9,795 nucleotides of DNA from Clostridiales bacterium UBA8960 (GTDB lineage Bacteria > Bacillota > Clostridia > Peptostreptococcales > Acidaminobacteraceae). This document shows, piece by piece, positions 1-6,085 of the stretch. The notes beneath the pieces are model-generated. The model worked only from the letters and a program-made list of their open reading frames with translations. It made no database searches and was not told the DNA's origin. The translations under genes and the position numbers were made by a program. The stretch is from positions 1 through 9,795 of the forward strand of contig DMYC01000294.1 in assembly GCA_003482695.1 (NCBI GenBank), written 5' to 3'. How positions within the stretch are numbered: position 1 is the first letter of the stretch; each line of letters starts with the position of its first letter.

Positions 1-521
1 ATAGAGATGTAAGCGCCTAACTTAATATACTGTGAGGCAAGTTCACGGCTTCCTGAAAAGCAGTGCATCAAAACACCGGTTTCAAAAGCATGTTCCTCTT
101 TTAAAATTCTAAGCACGTCATCGTTTGCGTCTCTATCGTGAATGATCACTGGAAGTCCCAGTCTTTTTGCCATTCTGATTTGCTCAACAAACCACTTTTT
201 TTGAACCTCTCTCGGTGAAAGGTCTCTATAATAATCAAGACCAATTTCTCCGATCGCTTTAACGACCTCTTTCTTAGCCATCAGCTCAAGCAATTGAAGC
301 ATCTGCTCATCCATCGTTTCCGCATCATGAGGGTGTACGCCTACAGCAGCAAAAATAAAATCATACTTCTCAGCCAACTCTACGGCTTTGAGGCTAGATT
401 CAAAATCAGCCCCTGGGTTTAGGATATAAGAAATATCGTTCAGCTCAGCACGTCTGATCACCAAATCGCGATCGTGATCAAATTGCGAAGCGTCTATATG
501 TGAATGCGAATCAAATAGCAA
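1..521 (-). CDS. tatD: TatD family metal-dependent hydrolase (3' end cut by window edge)
   Basis: N-terminal 173 residues of a TatD-type deoxyribonuclease/hydrolase (TIM barrel, amidohydrolase fold, two divalent metals); the family is usually about 255 residues, so roughly a third is missing past the window edge. Visible family motifs: the metal-binding HxH at residues 6-8 (DSHSHID), GVHPHD at 61-66, GEIGLDYYRD at 91-100 with the metal ligand Glu92, IIHDRDA with His128, and HCFSG with His153. The start is TTG at 521: a perfect AGGAGG lies six bases upstream and no ATG or GTG fits before the HxH strand. It lies downstream of metG on the same strand, as yabD follows metS in B. subtilis, but a strong terminator separates them, so it probably depends on readthrough or a weak promoter of its own; I see only a poor -10-like CATAAT. 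Cellular substrate is not settled for the family; 3'-5' DNase activity is known for some members. Confidence 0.95.
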   Translation of the reverse strand, partial: MLFDSHSHIDASQFDHDRDLVIRRAELNDISYILNPGADFESSLKAVELAEKYDFIFAAVGVHPHDAETMDEQMLQLLELMAKKEVVKAIGEIGLDYYRDLSPREVQKKWFVEQIRMAKRLGLPVIIHDRDANDDVLRILKEEHAFETGVLMHCFSGSRELASQYIKLGAYIS

Positions 522-572
522 AATGGACCTCCTAAAATTAAAAAATGCTCTTGTTTCTATTATGCCCTATTC

Positions 573-611
573 CTGAAAAAAAAGAAATACCCCGCATGAC
601 TTGATGCGGGG
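573..611 (-). terminator. Intrinsic terminator of metG
   Basis: On the minus strand, a few bases after the metG stop codon, an 8-bp GC-rich stem (CCCCGCAT with ATGCGGGG, 604-611 pairing with 590-597) encloses a six-base loop. It is followed by a T-rich run (TATTTC and then eight T). This is a textbook rho-independent terminator; it separates metG from tatD. Confidence 0.9.
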
Positions 612-618
612 CATAACA

Positions 619-2568
619 TTAAGAAACGATGCTGCCATCCTCGATATCCGCTGAAACGAGCGTTAATGTCTCACCTAGTGTAGCGGCGAGTATCATGCCT
701 TGCGAAAGTTCACCACGCAATTTTACAGGCTTTAAATTCGCAACAAGCACAACATCTTGTCCGATGAGTGCGTCAGGCTGATAGTGTTTCGCGATTCCAG
801 AAACGACTTGTCTCGTTTCGCTTCCGACTTTCAACGTTAAAATCAAAAGCTTATCCGCACTTGGATGCGCTTTTGCAGCGATTATCTTAGCCACTCTAAG
901 ATCCACCTTAGCAAAATCGTCGATCGTAATCTCTGGTTTTATCGGCACCTCTGCTATCTTAGCTTCACTTTTAGAAGCGGCCACTTCCATTTGTTGTTTT
1001 GACAATGCCTCAAGCGCTTCAAGCTCTACTTTGATGTCGATTCTTGGGAAAAGTGCATCACCCTTCTTTACGACCGTACCCGGTTTATAGAGCCCAAATG
1101 TTGTAACCGTCTCCCACGCAGTCGACTCACCTTCAGTGATGCTCAGTTGATCCCAAATCTTTCTTGATGTATGGATCAAGAATGGTTGAATCAGCACAGA
1201 TATGATTCGAATGCCCTCGATTAAATTATAGAGCACCGTATCGAGTTTTTCAGCGTCTGCGTCGTCTTTTGCAAGTACCCAAGGCAGCGTCTCATCTATA
1301 TATTTGTTCGTTCTTCGAACAACTTTCCATTTTTCTTCAAGCGCACCAGAGAAATCTAAGTTATCAAGCTTTTTATCGACGAACTGACTTGCACTGATCG
1401 CGATGCTTTTTAGATCTTCATCAAACTCAAAGGAATAGTTTGAAGCGGGTACAACGCTGTCTCTATACTTTTCGACCATGGATATCGATCTGGAAACCAA
1501 ATTGCCCAAATCATTTGCGAGATCGGCATTAATTCTGTTCAGTAAAACCTCGTTTGTGAAAAGCCCATCTTGACCAAAAGTGTATTCACGCAACAGGAAA
1601 TATTTGAGCGCATCAACGCCATATCGTTCAATTAAGACGACAGGATCGACAATATTGCCCACCGACTTTGACATTTTGCCACCCTCAAGCAGTATCCATC
1701 CATGACCAAAGACTTTCTTCGGTACAGGAATTTCAAGCGCCATTAGTATACCAAACCAAATGATCGTGTGAAAACGTACAATTTCCTTACCTACCAAATG
1801 AACGTCCGCCGGCCAATACTTTGCAAATTTCCCATCTTTGACTTCTGGATAGCCTAGTGCCGTTATATAGTTGCTTAACGCATCCAGCCAGACATAGATG
1901 ACGTGTTTCTCGTCCAGTGGCACTGGTATGCCCCAATCAAAAGTTGATCTGGAAACACACAAGTCCTCAAGACCTGGCTTGATGAAATTGTTCACCATTT
2001 CATTGATTCTCGACTTTGGTTCCAGCACTTCAGGATGGTTTTCAAAAAGTGCGAGCAATTGATCTTGGTACTTTGACAACCTGAAGAAATACGCCTCTTC
2101 CTTTGTCACTTGCACCGCTCTACCACAGTCAGGGCATTTGCCGTCCTTGAGTTGAGATTCGGTCCAGAATGATTCGCATGGTGTACAATAAAGGACTTCA
2201 TATTCACCTTTATAAATGTCCCCTTTGTCATAAAGGATTTTAAAAAGTTTCGATACGCGTCTCTCATGATCCTCATCTGTGGTTCGGATGAACTGGTCAT
2301 ATGAAATCTCCATGGTCTCCCAAAGTTTCTTGATTTCCTCAACAACGCCATCAAGAAAAACCTTAGGATGCAAACCTTTTTCAGCTGCCACGTTTTGAAT
2401 TTTTTGTCCATGTTCATCTGTCACCGTCAAAAACATGACATCGTAACCCGTCACACGTTTATATCTCGCAATTGCATCCGCAGCAACTGTCGTATACGTA
2501 TGCCCGATATGAAGTTTAGAACTTGGATAATAAATTGGTGTTGTTACGTAATAAGATCCCTTAGACAT
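619..2568 (-). CDS. metG: Methionyl-tRNA synthetase, long form with C-terminal tRNA-binding domain
   Basis: Charges tRNA-Met with methionine in the cytoplasm using ATP. The 649-residue product has the class I Rossmann core with the HIGH signature at residues 20-23 and KMSKS at 298-302. A four-cysteine zinc knuckle (Cys128, 131, 145, 148) lies in the connective peptide. A helical anticodon-binding region follows (about 370-520). The C-terminal OB-fold tRNA-binding domain runs from about residue 548 (VDLRVAKI onward), the part that dimerises the enzyme in many bacteria. Length and domain order match the usual Firmicutes long form (about 650 residues). ATG at 2568 is supported by GGAGGA seven bases upstream. 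The gene has a T-box leader and promoter of its own on one side and a strong terminator on the other, so it appears monocistronic. All catalytic signatures are intact. Confidence 0.98.
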   Translation of the reverse strand: MSKGSYYVTTPIYYPSSKLHIGHTYTTVAADAIARYKRVTGYDVMFLTVTDEHGQKIQNVAAEKGLHPKVFLDGVVEEIKKLWETMEISYDQFIRTTDEDHERRVSKLFKILYDKGDIYKGEYEVLYCTPCESFWTESQLKDGKCPDCGRAVQVTKEEAYFFRLSKYQDQLLALFENHPEVLEPKSRINEMVNNFIKPGLEDLCVSRSTFDWGIPVPLDEKHVIYVWLDALSNYITALGYPEVKDGKFAKYWPADVHLVGKEIVRFHTIIWFGILMALEIPVPKKVFGHGWILLEGGKMSKSVGNIVDPVVLIERYGVDALKYFLLREYTFGQDGLFTNEVLLNRINADLANDLGNLVSRSISMVEKYRDSVVPASNYSFEFDEDLKSIAISASQFVDKKLDNLDFSGALEEKWKVVRRTNKYIDETLPWVLAKDDADAEKLDTVLYNLIEGIRIISVLIQPFLIHTSRKIWDQLSITEGESTAWETVTTFGLYKPGTVVKKGDALFPRIDIKVELEALEALSKQQMEVAASKSEAKIAEVPIKPEITIDDFAKVDLRVAKIIAAKAHPSADKLLILTLKVGSETRQVVSGIAKHYQPDALIGQDVVLVANLKPVKLRGELSQGMILAATLGETLTLVSADIEDGSIVS

Positions 2569-2582
2569 GTCTATTCCTCCTC

Positions 2583-2620
2583 AAAAAAATATAAAAACCC
2601 CACCCCACAAAGGGACGAAG
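2583..2620 (-). terminator. T-box conditional terminator
   Basis: A nine-pair stem (2620-2612 with 2606-2598) closes a five-base loop. Several of the pairs are G-U wobbles, including U-G pairs near the base, so the stem is moderate in strength. It is followed by TTTTT-ATA-TTTTTTT, directly before the metG ribosome binding site. The CCC of its 5' arm also takes part in the antiterminator. Confidence 0.85.
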
Positions 2621-2850
2621 TCATAGTCGTGTTACCACCCTAATTCGAAATTACATCACTGCAATTTCCTCATGTTGATCAAATAATCAACTGTACAATA
2701 ACGTGTACAAATCCGGAATGCGCTAAACACTTCACGCAATCAGTTCAAGGGCCATATTCACGCATTTTCCGACATCGATTCTCACCAACCACCGACTCTC
2801 TTGGACATCAAATCCGCTACTCTTCCTATCATCACTTTTTACTATTGATT
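2583..2850 (-). promoter_or_regulatory. T-box riboswitch controlling metG
   Basis: A leader of about 280 nt that senses uncharged tRNA-Met and decides between termination and readthrough into metG. Visible parts on the minus strand: the AGUAG element (about 2823) and a GGUUGGUGAGAA apical segment of Stem I; the specifier region GAA-U-AUG-G, with the Met codon AUG at 2755-2753 followed by a purine; the conserved T-box sequence AGGGTGGTAACACG at 2641-2628; and a terminator at 2620-2583. The UGGU of the T-box bulge would pair with the 3' end of an uncharged tRNA whose discriminator base is A, as in tRNA-Met. The ACCGCG half of the consensus is changed to AACACG. The first AGGG can pair with CCCT at 2614-2611 to form the antiterminator, which competes with the terminator stem. 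The AUG specifier agrees with the downstream gene. Confidence 0.93.
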
Positions 2851-2856
2851 ATGCAA

Positions 2857-2885
2857 ATTTTAACATATGACTTTTGAAAGTGCAA
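2857..2885 (-). promoter_or_regulatory. Sigma-A promoter of the T-box/metG transcript
   Basis: On the minus strand, -35 TTGCAC (2885-2880), a 17-base spacer, and -10 TAAAAT (2862-2857) preceded by TGT, which makes an extended -10. The expected start near 2850 gives a leader that begins just before the T-box Stem I. Confidence 0.8.
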
Positions 2886-2886
2886 C

Positions 2887-2909
2887 TTAAAATATTTGTA
2901 ATATTTAAA
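2887..2909. promoter_or_regulatory. AT-rich palindrome between divergent promoters (candidate operator)
   Basis: An inverted repeat with AAATATT (2890-2896) and AATATTT (2900-2906) around a three-base TGT centre. It extends after one mismatch by TT/AA on the outside, giving nine of ten paired positions. It fills the gap between the -35 of the metG promoter (2880-2885) and the putative -35 of the plus-strand gene (2917-2922). It could be a repressor site, or simply AT-rich UP-element sequence that is palindromic by chance. Confidence 0.4.
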
Positions 2910-2916
2910 AAAGATG

Positions 2917-2945
2917 TTGCGTGTTATATTATATTGTGATATTAA
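2917..2945 (+). promoter_or_regulatory. Candidate promoter of the 127-aa protein gene
   Basis: TTGCGT (2917-2922), a 17-base spacer and TATTAA (2940-2945). Both boxes deviate from consensus, and overlapping AT-rich hexamers such as TAATAT at 2943 offer alternatives, so the exact boxes are uncertain. Placement about 45 bases before the start codon is sensible. Confidence 0.45.
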
Positions 2946-2992
2946 TATACTAGTTTAAGTCTCAAGGACAACTATTAGCAGAAGAGGTGCTT

Positions 2993-3376
2993 ATGACAAA
3001 CAATTTTCATCCTTTATTGGATAACTATTCAAAAGGAAAGATCAGCACGATCAATTTTGAAATGGATTTAGATAAAATTTCACTCGCAATTAGTACGAAC
3101 AATACAAATACGCCTACAGAAATCATTTTTGAAGATGTCAAAGCGTTCTATTATATTGATCATGACATGCCCACGGAATTGACTTTAACAGATGAAAACC
3201 TCAACACCATTTCCTATGACACATATGGTTTTGGAGAGTTTTCAGCGGTTAATGCGCATACAGAAGACGAGCTGTTCGTATCAATACCAAATTTCGCTGT
3301 AAACATTAAAGATTCATCGTTATTTATCGACGCCCATAAAATCAGAATTGACAACCAAGAGTTTAGAGTTCGATAA
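2993..3376 (+). CDS. Hypothetical protein, 127 residues, unrecognised
   Basis: I do not recognise this family. The product is a soluble, acidic, probably beta-rich protein without signal peptide, membrane segment or cysteine. Its centre has alternating hydrophobic patterns (about 20-35, 43-53, 58-65) and a phrase VKAFYYIDHDMP near residues 47-58. The C-terminus (NIKDSSLFIDAHKIRID) looks like further strands. This layout is broadly like small all-beta proteins of Firmicutes whose function is unknown, but I make no assignment. ATG at 2993 is preferred because AGAGG lies about five bases upstream; an in-frame GTG at 2987 overlaps that site and is less likely. It has its own candidate promoter and a strong terminator, so it is a single-gene unit, diverging from the T-box of metG. 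B. subtilis has no counterpart at this place. Confidence 0.8.
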   Translation: MTNNFHPLLDNYSKGKISTINFEMDLDKISLAISTNNTNTPTEIIFEDVKAFYYIDHDMPTELTLTDENLNTISYDTYGFGEFSAVNAHTEDELFVSIPNFAVNIKDSSLFIDAHKIRIDNQEFRVR

Positions 3377-3394
3377 GAAGAACACTTAATCCAT

Positions 3395-3444
3395 AGGGAA
3401 TCACAAGCGTAAAATTTCGCTTGTTGGTTCCCTTCTCTTTTATT
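3395..3444 (+). terminator. Intrinsic terminator after the 127-aa protein gene
   Basis: A long interrupted stem: AGGGAA (3395-3400) pairs with TTCCCT (3428-3433), and ACAAGCG (3403-3409) pairs with CGCTTGT (3418-3424). A small internal loop separates the two helices and the terminal loop has eight bases. A T-rich run (TTCTCTTTTATT, 3433-3444) follows. Confidence 0.88.
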
Positions 3445-3460
3445 AGAGGTTCTTTTGATG

Positions 3461-3466
3461 TATAAT
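3461..3466 (+). promoter_or_regulatory. Candidate -10 box for the DUF948-like gene
   Basis: A perfect TATAAT about 30 bases before the start codon, with a start of transcription expected near 3473. No good -35 is visible at 17 bases upstream (TTTTAT, inside the tail of the previous terminator), so the promoter is only partly supported. Confidence 0.5.
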
Positions 3467-3496
3467 AACTTTAATACATTGATTTGGGGAGGCTTT

Positions 3497-3964
3497 ATGG
3501 ATAGTCAATTGGTCATTACCGTCAAAGATTTTCTTTTATTCGTTTTATGGGGCAGTTTAGTTACTTTATTTGTATATCTCATCCTCATCCTAAGGCGCGT
3601 TCTCAAAGTCGTTAAGAGTGTCAACCAAATGGTGGATGAAAACCGTGGGAATATTGATTCGACACTTAACGTTGTACCTGATTTGACAAAACATATCGAA
3701 ACCATTACCGGAGAAGTCGCACACGATATTCAATCATTCCGAACAACCGTTGACAACATCGCCGGTACGACTGAATCTGTAACTGGAAAAATAAAGGAAA
3801 ATCAGGGATTTGTTGATGGTTTAGGTTCATTTATGCATACTTTCTCCATCGGTAAAGCCTTTTATGACAAATATTTTTCTCCAAAAGTAGATGATTTCAA
3901 AGAAACGATGAACGATGTCGAGTCTGTGATCATGGAATTCGAGAAAAAATCAGGCCATTCTTAA
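3497..3964 (+). CDS. Single-pass membrane protein with helical cytoplasmic tail (DUF948-like)
   Basis: A 155-residue protein. One hydrophobic segment spans about residues 11-32, followed by a basic stretch (RRVLKVVK) that predicts a cytoplasmic C-terminal part. The rest is predominantly helical, with regular hydrophobic spacing and many Thr, Asp and Val residues (about 40-115), so coiled coil or amphipathic helix is likely. It ends in a second helical stretch (about 132-152). The architecture resembles the DUF948 (YtxG-like) proteins of Firmicutes, a family of unclear function that has been linked to the cell envelope and stress; this is resemblance only. ATG at 3497 is chosen because GGGGAGG ends four bases upstream; in-frame TTG/ATG codons at 3455-3460 lie before the -10 box and are unlikely. 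It lies alone between two terminator/promoter boundaries. A weak AT hairpin at 3966-3994 may end its transcript. Confidence 0.85.
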   Translation: MDSQLVITVKDFLLFVLWGSLVTLFVYLILILRRVLKVVKSVNQMVDENRGNIDSTLNVVPDLTKHIETITGEVAHDIQSFRTTVDNIAGTTESVTGKIKENQGFVDGLGSFMHTFSIGKAFYDKYFSPKVDDFKETMNDVESVIMEFEKKSGHS

Positions 3965-4007
3965 GATAAAGTAAGGTTTGAAAGATTTCTTTATTTTGGC
4001 ACTCAAG

Positions 4008-4036
4008 TTGACATTTGGAAAATTTTATAATATTAT
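4008..4036 (+). promoter_or_regulatory. Strong sigma-A promoter of abrB
   Basis: A perfect -35 TTGACA (4008-4013), a 17-base spacer and -10 TATTAT (4031-4036), one base off consensus. The start is expected near 4043, leaving a leader of about 36 bases with AGGAGG eight bases before the ATG. It is the best promoter in the window and suggests high, independent expression. Confidence 0.9.
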
Positions 4037-4078
4037 GAGTTTATGGAATGGTTTATTATGTCTTAGGAGGTAGTTATT

Positions 4079-4321
4079 ATGAAATCGACAGGTATCGTTA
4101 GAAAGGTCGACGAACTCGGTAGAGTTGTTATTCCGATTGAACTCAGAAGAACACTTACGATCGGCGAAAAAGACGCACTAGAAATTTTCACTGAAGGTGA
4201 AACGATTATTTTAAAGAAATATGAGCCTGCTTGTGTTTTCTGTGGACAAGCAAAAGGGGTTAAAAACATCAAGGGCAAGAATATTTGTCCAGTTTGTATC
4301 GACGAAATTAAAGTACTCTAA
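4079..4321 (+). CDS. abrB: AbrB family transition-state regulator with a four-cysteine C-terminus
   Basis: An 80-residue DNA-binding protein of the AbrB/Abh type. The N-terminal swapped-hairpin (SpoVT-AbrB) domain covers residues 1-48, with the hallmark VRKVDELGRVVIPIELRR at 7-24. In Bacillus, AbrB represses post-exponential genes such as those for sporulation, biofilm and antimicrobial production. The C-terminal half carries CxxC at 52-55 and CxxC at 70-73, a probable zinc or multimerisation knuckle that is common in clostridial AbrB proteins and differs from the single-cysteine B. subtilis protein. ATG at 4079 follows AGGAGG with an eight-base spacing. It has its own strong promoter and converges on rsmI, the same arrangement as abrB and yabC in B. 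subtilis, which supports orthology. The DNA targets cannot be read from this window. Confidence 0.95.
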   Translation: MKSTGIVRKVDELGRVVIPIELRRTLTIGEKDALEIFTEGETIILKKYEPACVFCGQAKGVKNIKGKNICPVCIDEIKVL

Positions 4322-4333
4322 TCGCCAAAGAAT

Positions 4334-4376
4334 AAGCACAGCACATCTCAAAATGAGGGTGCTGTGCTTTTTATTT
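4334..4376. terminator. Terminator between converging abrB and rsmI, probably bidirectional
   Basis: An 11-bp perfect stem (AAGCACAGCAC, 4334-4344, with its complement at 4359-4369) topped by a second CTCA/TGAG helix at 4347-4357. A T-rich run (TTTTTATTT, 4368-4376) serves abrB. In the opposite direction the stem is followed by TTATTCTTT, which could also stop the long minus-strand operon that ends two bases beyond, at the rsmI stop codon. Confidence 0.88.
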
Positions 4377-4377
4377 G

Positions 4378-5211
4378 TCATTCAATCATCGTCGCATAGA
4401 CATCCGACTTTTTCATGTTTCGTTCACTGGCCACTATTTTCATAGCCTCTTTTTTAGTTGTCCCTTCTGAAATCAAACGCTCTACATGCGCTTTCACAGT
4501 TTCTTCAGGATTATAGGTGATTAAGTCGTCTGCCGTTTCATGGTACCCTTCCACGACTAAAACCAGCTCGCCTCTAACGTCGTGATTTTCGTAATGTTGA
4601 GCGAGTTCACTGATTAGTCCTCTCTGATACTCTTCATACTTTTTGGTGAGTTCACGTGCAATAACCATCTTTCGGTCGCCAAAAATTTCAAGCATCACTT
4701 TTAATGTTTCTTTTAAACGATGAGGCGATTCATAAAATAGGATGGTTCTTGTGTCTTTTTTTATTTTTTCCAATAGTGACTTCTTTTGTTTTTTATCTCG
4801 ACTCATAAACGCTTCAAATACAAATCTTGACGTATCTAGTCCTGAACCGACAAGTGCTGTCGTAAATGCGGTAACCCCTGGTATGACTTCAAAAGGAAGG
4901 TCATGTTCAATACACAACTTCACAAGTGCTTCCCCAGGATCCGAAATGCCTGGCATCCCCGCATCCGTTATCAGCACCACCTCATCACCATTTTTCATCT
5001 TCTGTAAAATCTCTAGTCCTGCTGTGCTTTGGTTGTGCTCATGATAACTATAAAGTGGTTTGGAAATTTCAAAGTGATTCAGCAATTTAATGGAATGCCT
5101 AGTGTCTTCTGCATAGATGACATCACACATTTTGAGCGTCCTAAGCACTCTCAACGTAATGTCTTCCAAGTTTCCAATCGGTGTACCGCATAAATATAAT
5201 TTACCTGCCAT
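4378..5211 (-). CDS. rsmI: 16S rRNA (cytidine-1402 2'-O)-methyltransferase
   Basis: Methylates the ribose of C1402 in the ribosomal decoding centre using S-adenosylmethionine. The 277-residue product has the tetrapyrrole-methylase fold. Visible signatures are LCGTPIGNLEDITLR (7-21), AEDTRHS (34-40), ITDAGMPGISDPG (81-93) and PGVTAFTTALVGSGL (111-125). The usual GFLPRK-like segment appears as EAFMSRDKKQ (about 133-142), a mild deviation. Length is typical of the family (about 280-290). The start at 5211 is supported by an AAGGAAG ten bases upstream. It is the last gene of the minus-strand run, 18 bases after the yabB-type methyltransferase. In B. subtilis the GIY-YIG gene yazA lies between these two, and here it is missing. 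Confidence 0.96.
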   Translation of the reverse strand: MAGKLYLCGTPIGNLEDITLRVLRTLKMCDVIYAEDTRHSIKLLNHFEISKPLYSYHEHNQSTAGLEILQKMKNGDEVVLITDAGMPGISDPGEALVKLCIEHDLPFEVIPGVTAFTTALVGSGLDTSRFVFEAFMSRDKKQKKSLLEKIKKDTRTILFYESPHRLKETLKVMLEIFGDRKMVIARELTKKYEEYQRGLISELAQHYENHDVRGELVLVVEGYHETADDLITYNPEETVKAHVERLISEGTTKKEAMKIVASERNMKKSDVYATMIE

Positions 5212-5229
5212 CGTTTCACTTCCTTACTT

Positions 5230-6018
5230 TTATAAACCCTTAGGATTCTCCGAATCCGTAAAAACCGTTATATTCTCCATCCCGTAAATCTTGTAGATTT
5301 CATCCGTATAGCGCCCGTCTTTCTCATAGACGATCAACGGATCGTGGAATTTAAGGTCAGAACGCCCACCTTTTGAGCACATAATGAGGAATATATTGGG
5401 CTTTTTATCATAATACGGTTGAATCATTCTAATCTCTTTAGGCTCTAATTTATACTTTCTACAAAGCGTCACAATATCCACAAGGCGATGGGGTCTATGA
5501 ATCATGTAAAAACGCCCTCGAAATTTCAACATTCGGCTGGCCTCGCTAACGATGTCTTCCAAGTTGCATAATACTTCATGTCTAGAAATCGCTTTCATCG
5601 AATGGTCGTTTTTTATGCCACCGTCTGTGGACATATAAGGCGGGTTGCTAAAGACGACATCTATAGAACCCGAATCTATATACTGCCTAGCTTCCTTCAA
5701 ATTGTCCTCTATGATTTGAATGCTTTCTTCAAGATGATTCAACCTGATGCTTCTTTTTGCCATGTCTGCGACTTCAGGTTGCACTTCAAACGCGATGATT
5801 TTTTTAAAGCTTTTTCTTCCGCTCAGTAAAATGGGAATCACGCCGGTTCCTGTTCCAAACTCCACCGCCACTTCATCCTTTTTCAACTTGACGAAATTGC
5901 TTAATAATACAGCGTCCACACCAAAACAGAATCCCATTGGATTTTGAATAATTCTCAGCCCATCGAGCTGCAAATCATCCATGCGCTCATCTGCTTTAAT
6001 TTCAACGTCCGTGTTCAT
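5230..6018 (-). CDS. trmN6: tRNA1(Val) (adenine-37 N6)-methyltransferase family protein (YabB/TrmN6-like)
   Basis: A 262-residue class I S-adenosylmethionine-dependent methyltransferase. Motif I is EFGTGTGVIPILL at residues 53-65, and the catalytic NPPY of N6-adenine methyltransferases is at 125-128. The N-terminus (QNPMGFCFGVDAVLLSNF, 25-42) is the lineage signature of the YabB/TrmN6 group, which modifies A37 of tRNA1(Val) in E. coli; whether this member uses the same tRNA is inferred. A later GRFYMIHRPHRL (168-179) also fits. ATG at 6018 has AAGGTGGG about eight bases upstream. It sits between ricT and rsmI, as yabB does in B. subtilis, but yabA, the replication-initiation regulator normally found between ricT and yabB, is absent; a 67-base gap with a hairpin is there instead. 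Confidence 0.93.
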   Translation of the reverse strand: MNTDVEIKADERMDDLQLDGLRIIQNPMGFCFGVDAVLLSNFVKLKKDEVAVEFGTGTGVIPILLSGRKSFKKIIAFEVQPEVADMAKRSIRLNHLEESIQIIEDNLKEARQYIDSGSIDVVFSNPPYMSTDGGIKNDHSMKAISRHEVLCNLEDIVSEASRMLKFRGRFYMIHRPHRLVDIVTLCRKYKLEPKEIRMIQPYYDKKPNIFLIMCSKGGRSDLKFHDPLIVYEKDGRYTDEIYKIYGMENITVFTDSENPKGL

Positions 6019-6047
6019 ATTAAACCCACCTTTTCCTATTCATAAGA

Positions 6048-6079
6048 AAACGTTTTGAAATATTCATTTCAAAACGTTT
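6048..6079 (-). terminator. AT-rich hairpin between ricT and the methyltransferase gene
   Basis: A perfect 14-bp inverted repeat (AAACGTTTTGAAAT, 6048-6061, with its complement 6066-6079) around a four-base loop. On the minus strand it begins six bases after the ricT stop and is followed by TCTTAT, a short U tract. It could be a weak terminator or attenuator, or a processing and stability element. Each arm contains a nearly self-complementary AAAACGTTT(T), so a protein-binding site is also possible. Confidence 0.55.
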
Positions 6080-6085
6080 CTGTGA

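Noticed and set aside
2106..2417. Minus-strand open frame inside metG
   Set aside because: It is an alternative frame of a fully conserved metG and has no independent start signal.
2368..2643. Plus-strand open frame of 91 codons over the metG start and T-box
   Set aside because: It is antisense to metG and its leader, has no ribosome binding site, and its composition follows the complementary gene.
2674..2706. TGTACA repeats and GTTGAT/ATCAAC inverted repeat as a separate regulatory element
   Set aside because: They lie inside the T-box leader between Stem I and the antiterminator, where extra helices are expected.
3965..3994. Weak hairpin (ATAAAG/CTTTAT) after the DUF948-like gene as a terminator
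   Set aside because: Only six A-T-rich pairs with a long loop; too weak to list as a feature, though a TTATTTT run follows.
4026..4031. TATAAT before abrB as the -10 box
   Set aside because: Only 12 bases from TTGACA; TATTAT at 4031-4036 gives the correct 17-base spacing.
4063..4278. Minus-strand open frame opposite abrB
   Set aside because: It is the complement of a clear AbrB coding sequence with a strong promoter; no ribosome binding site or family features.
4742..5044. Plus-strand open frame opposite rsmI
   Set aside because: It is the shadow of rsmI, which has all family motifs intact.
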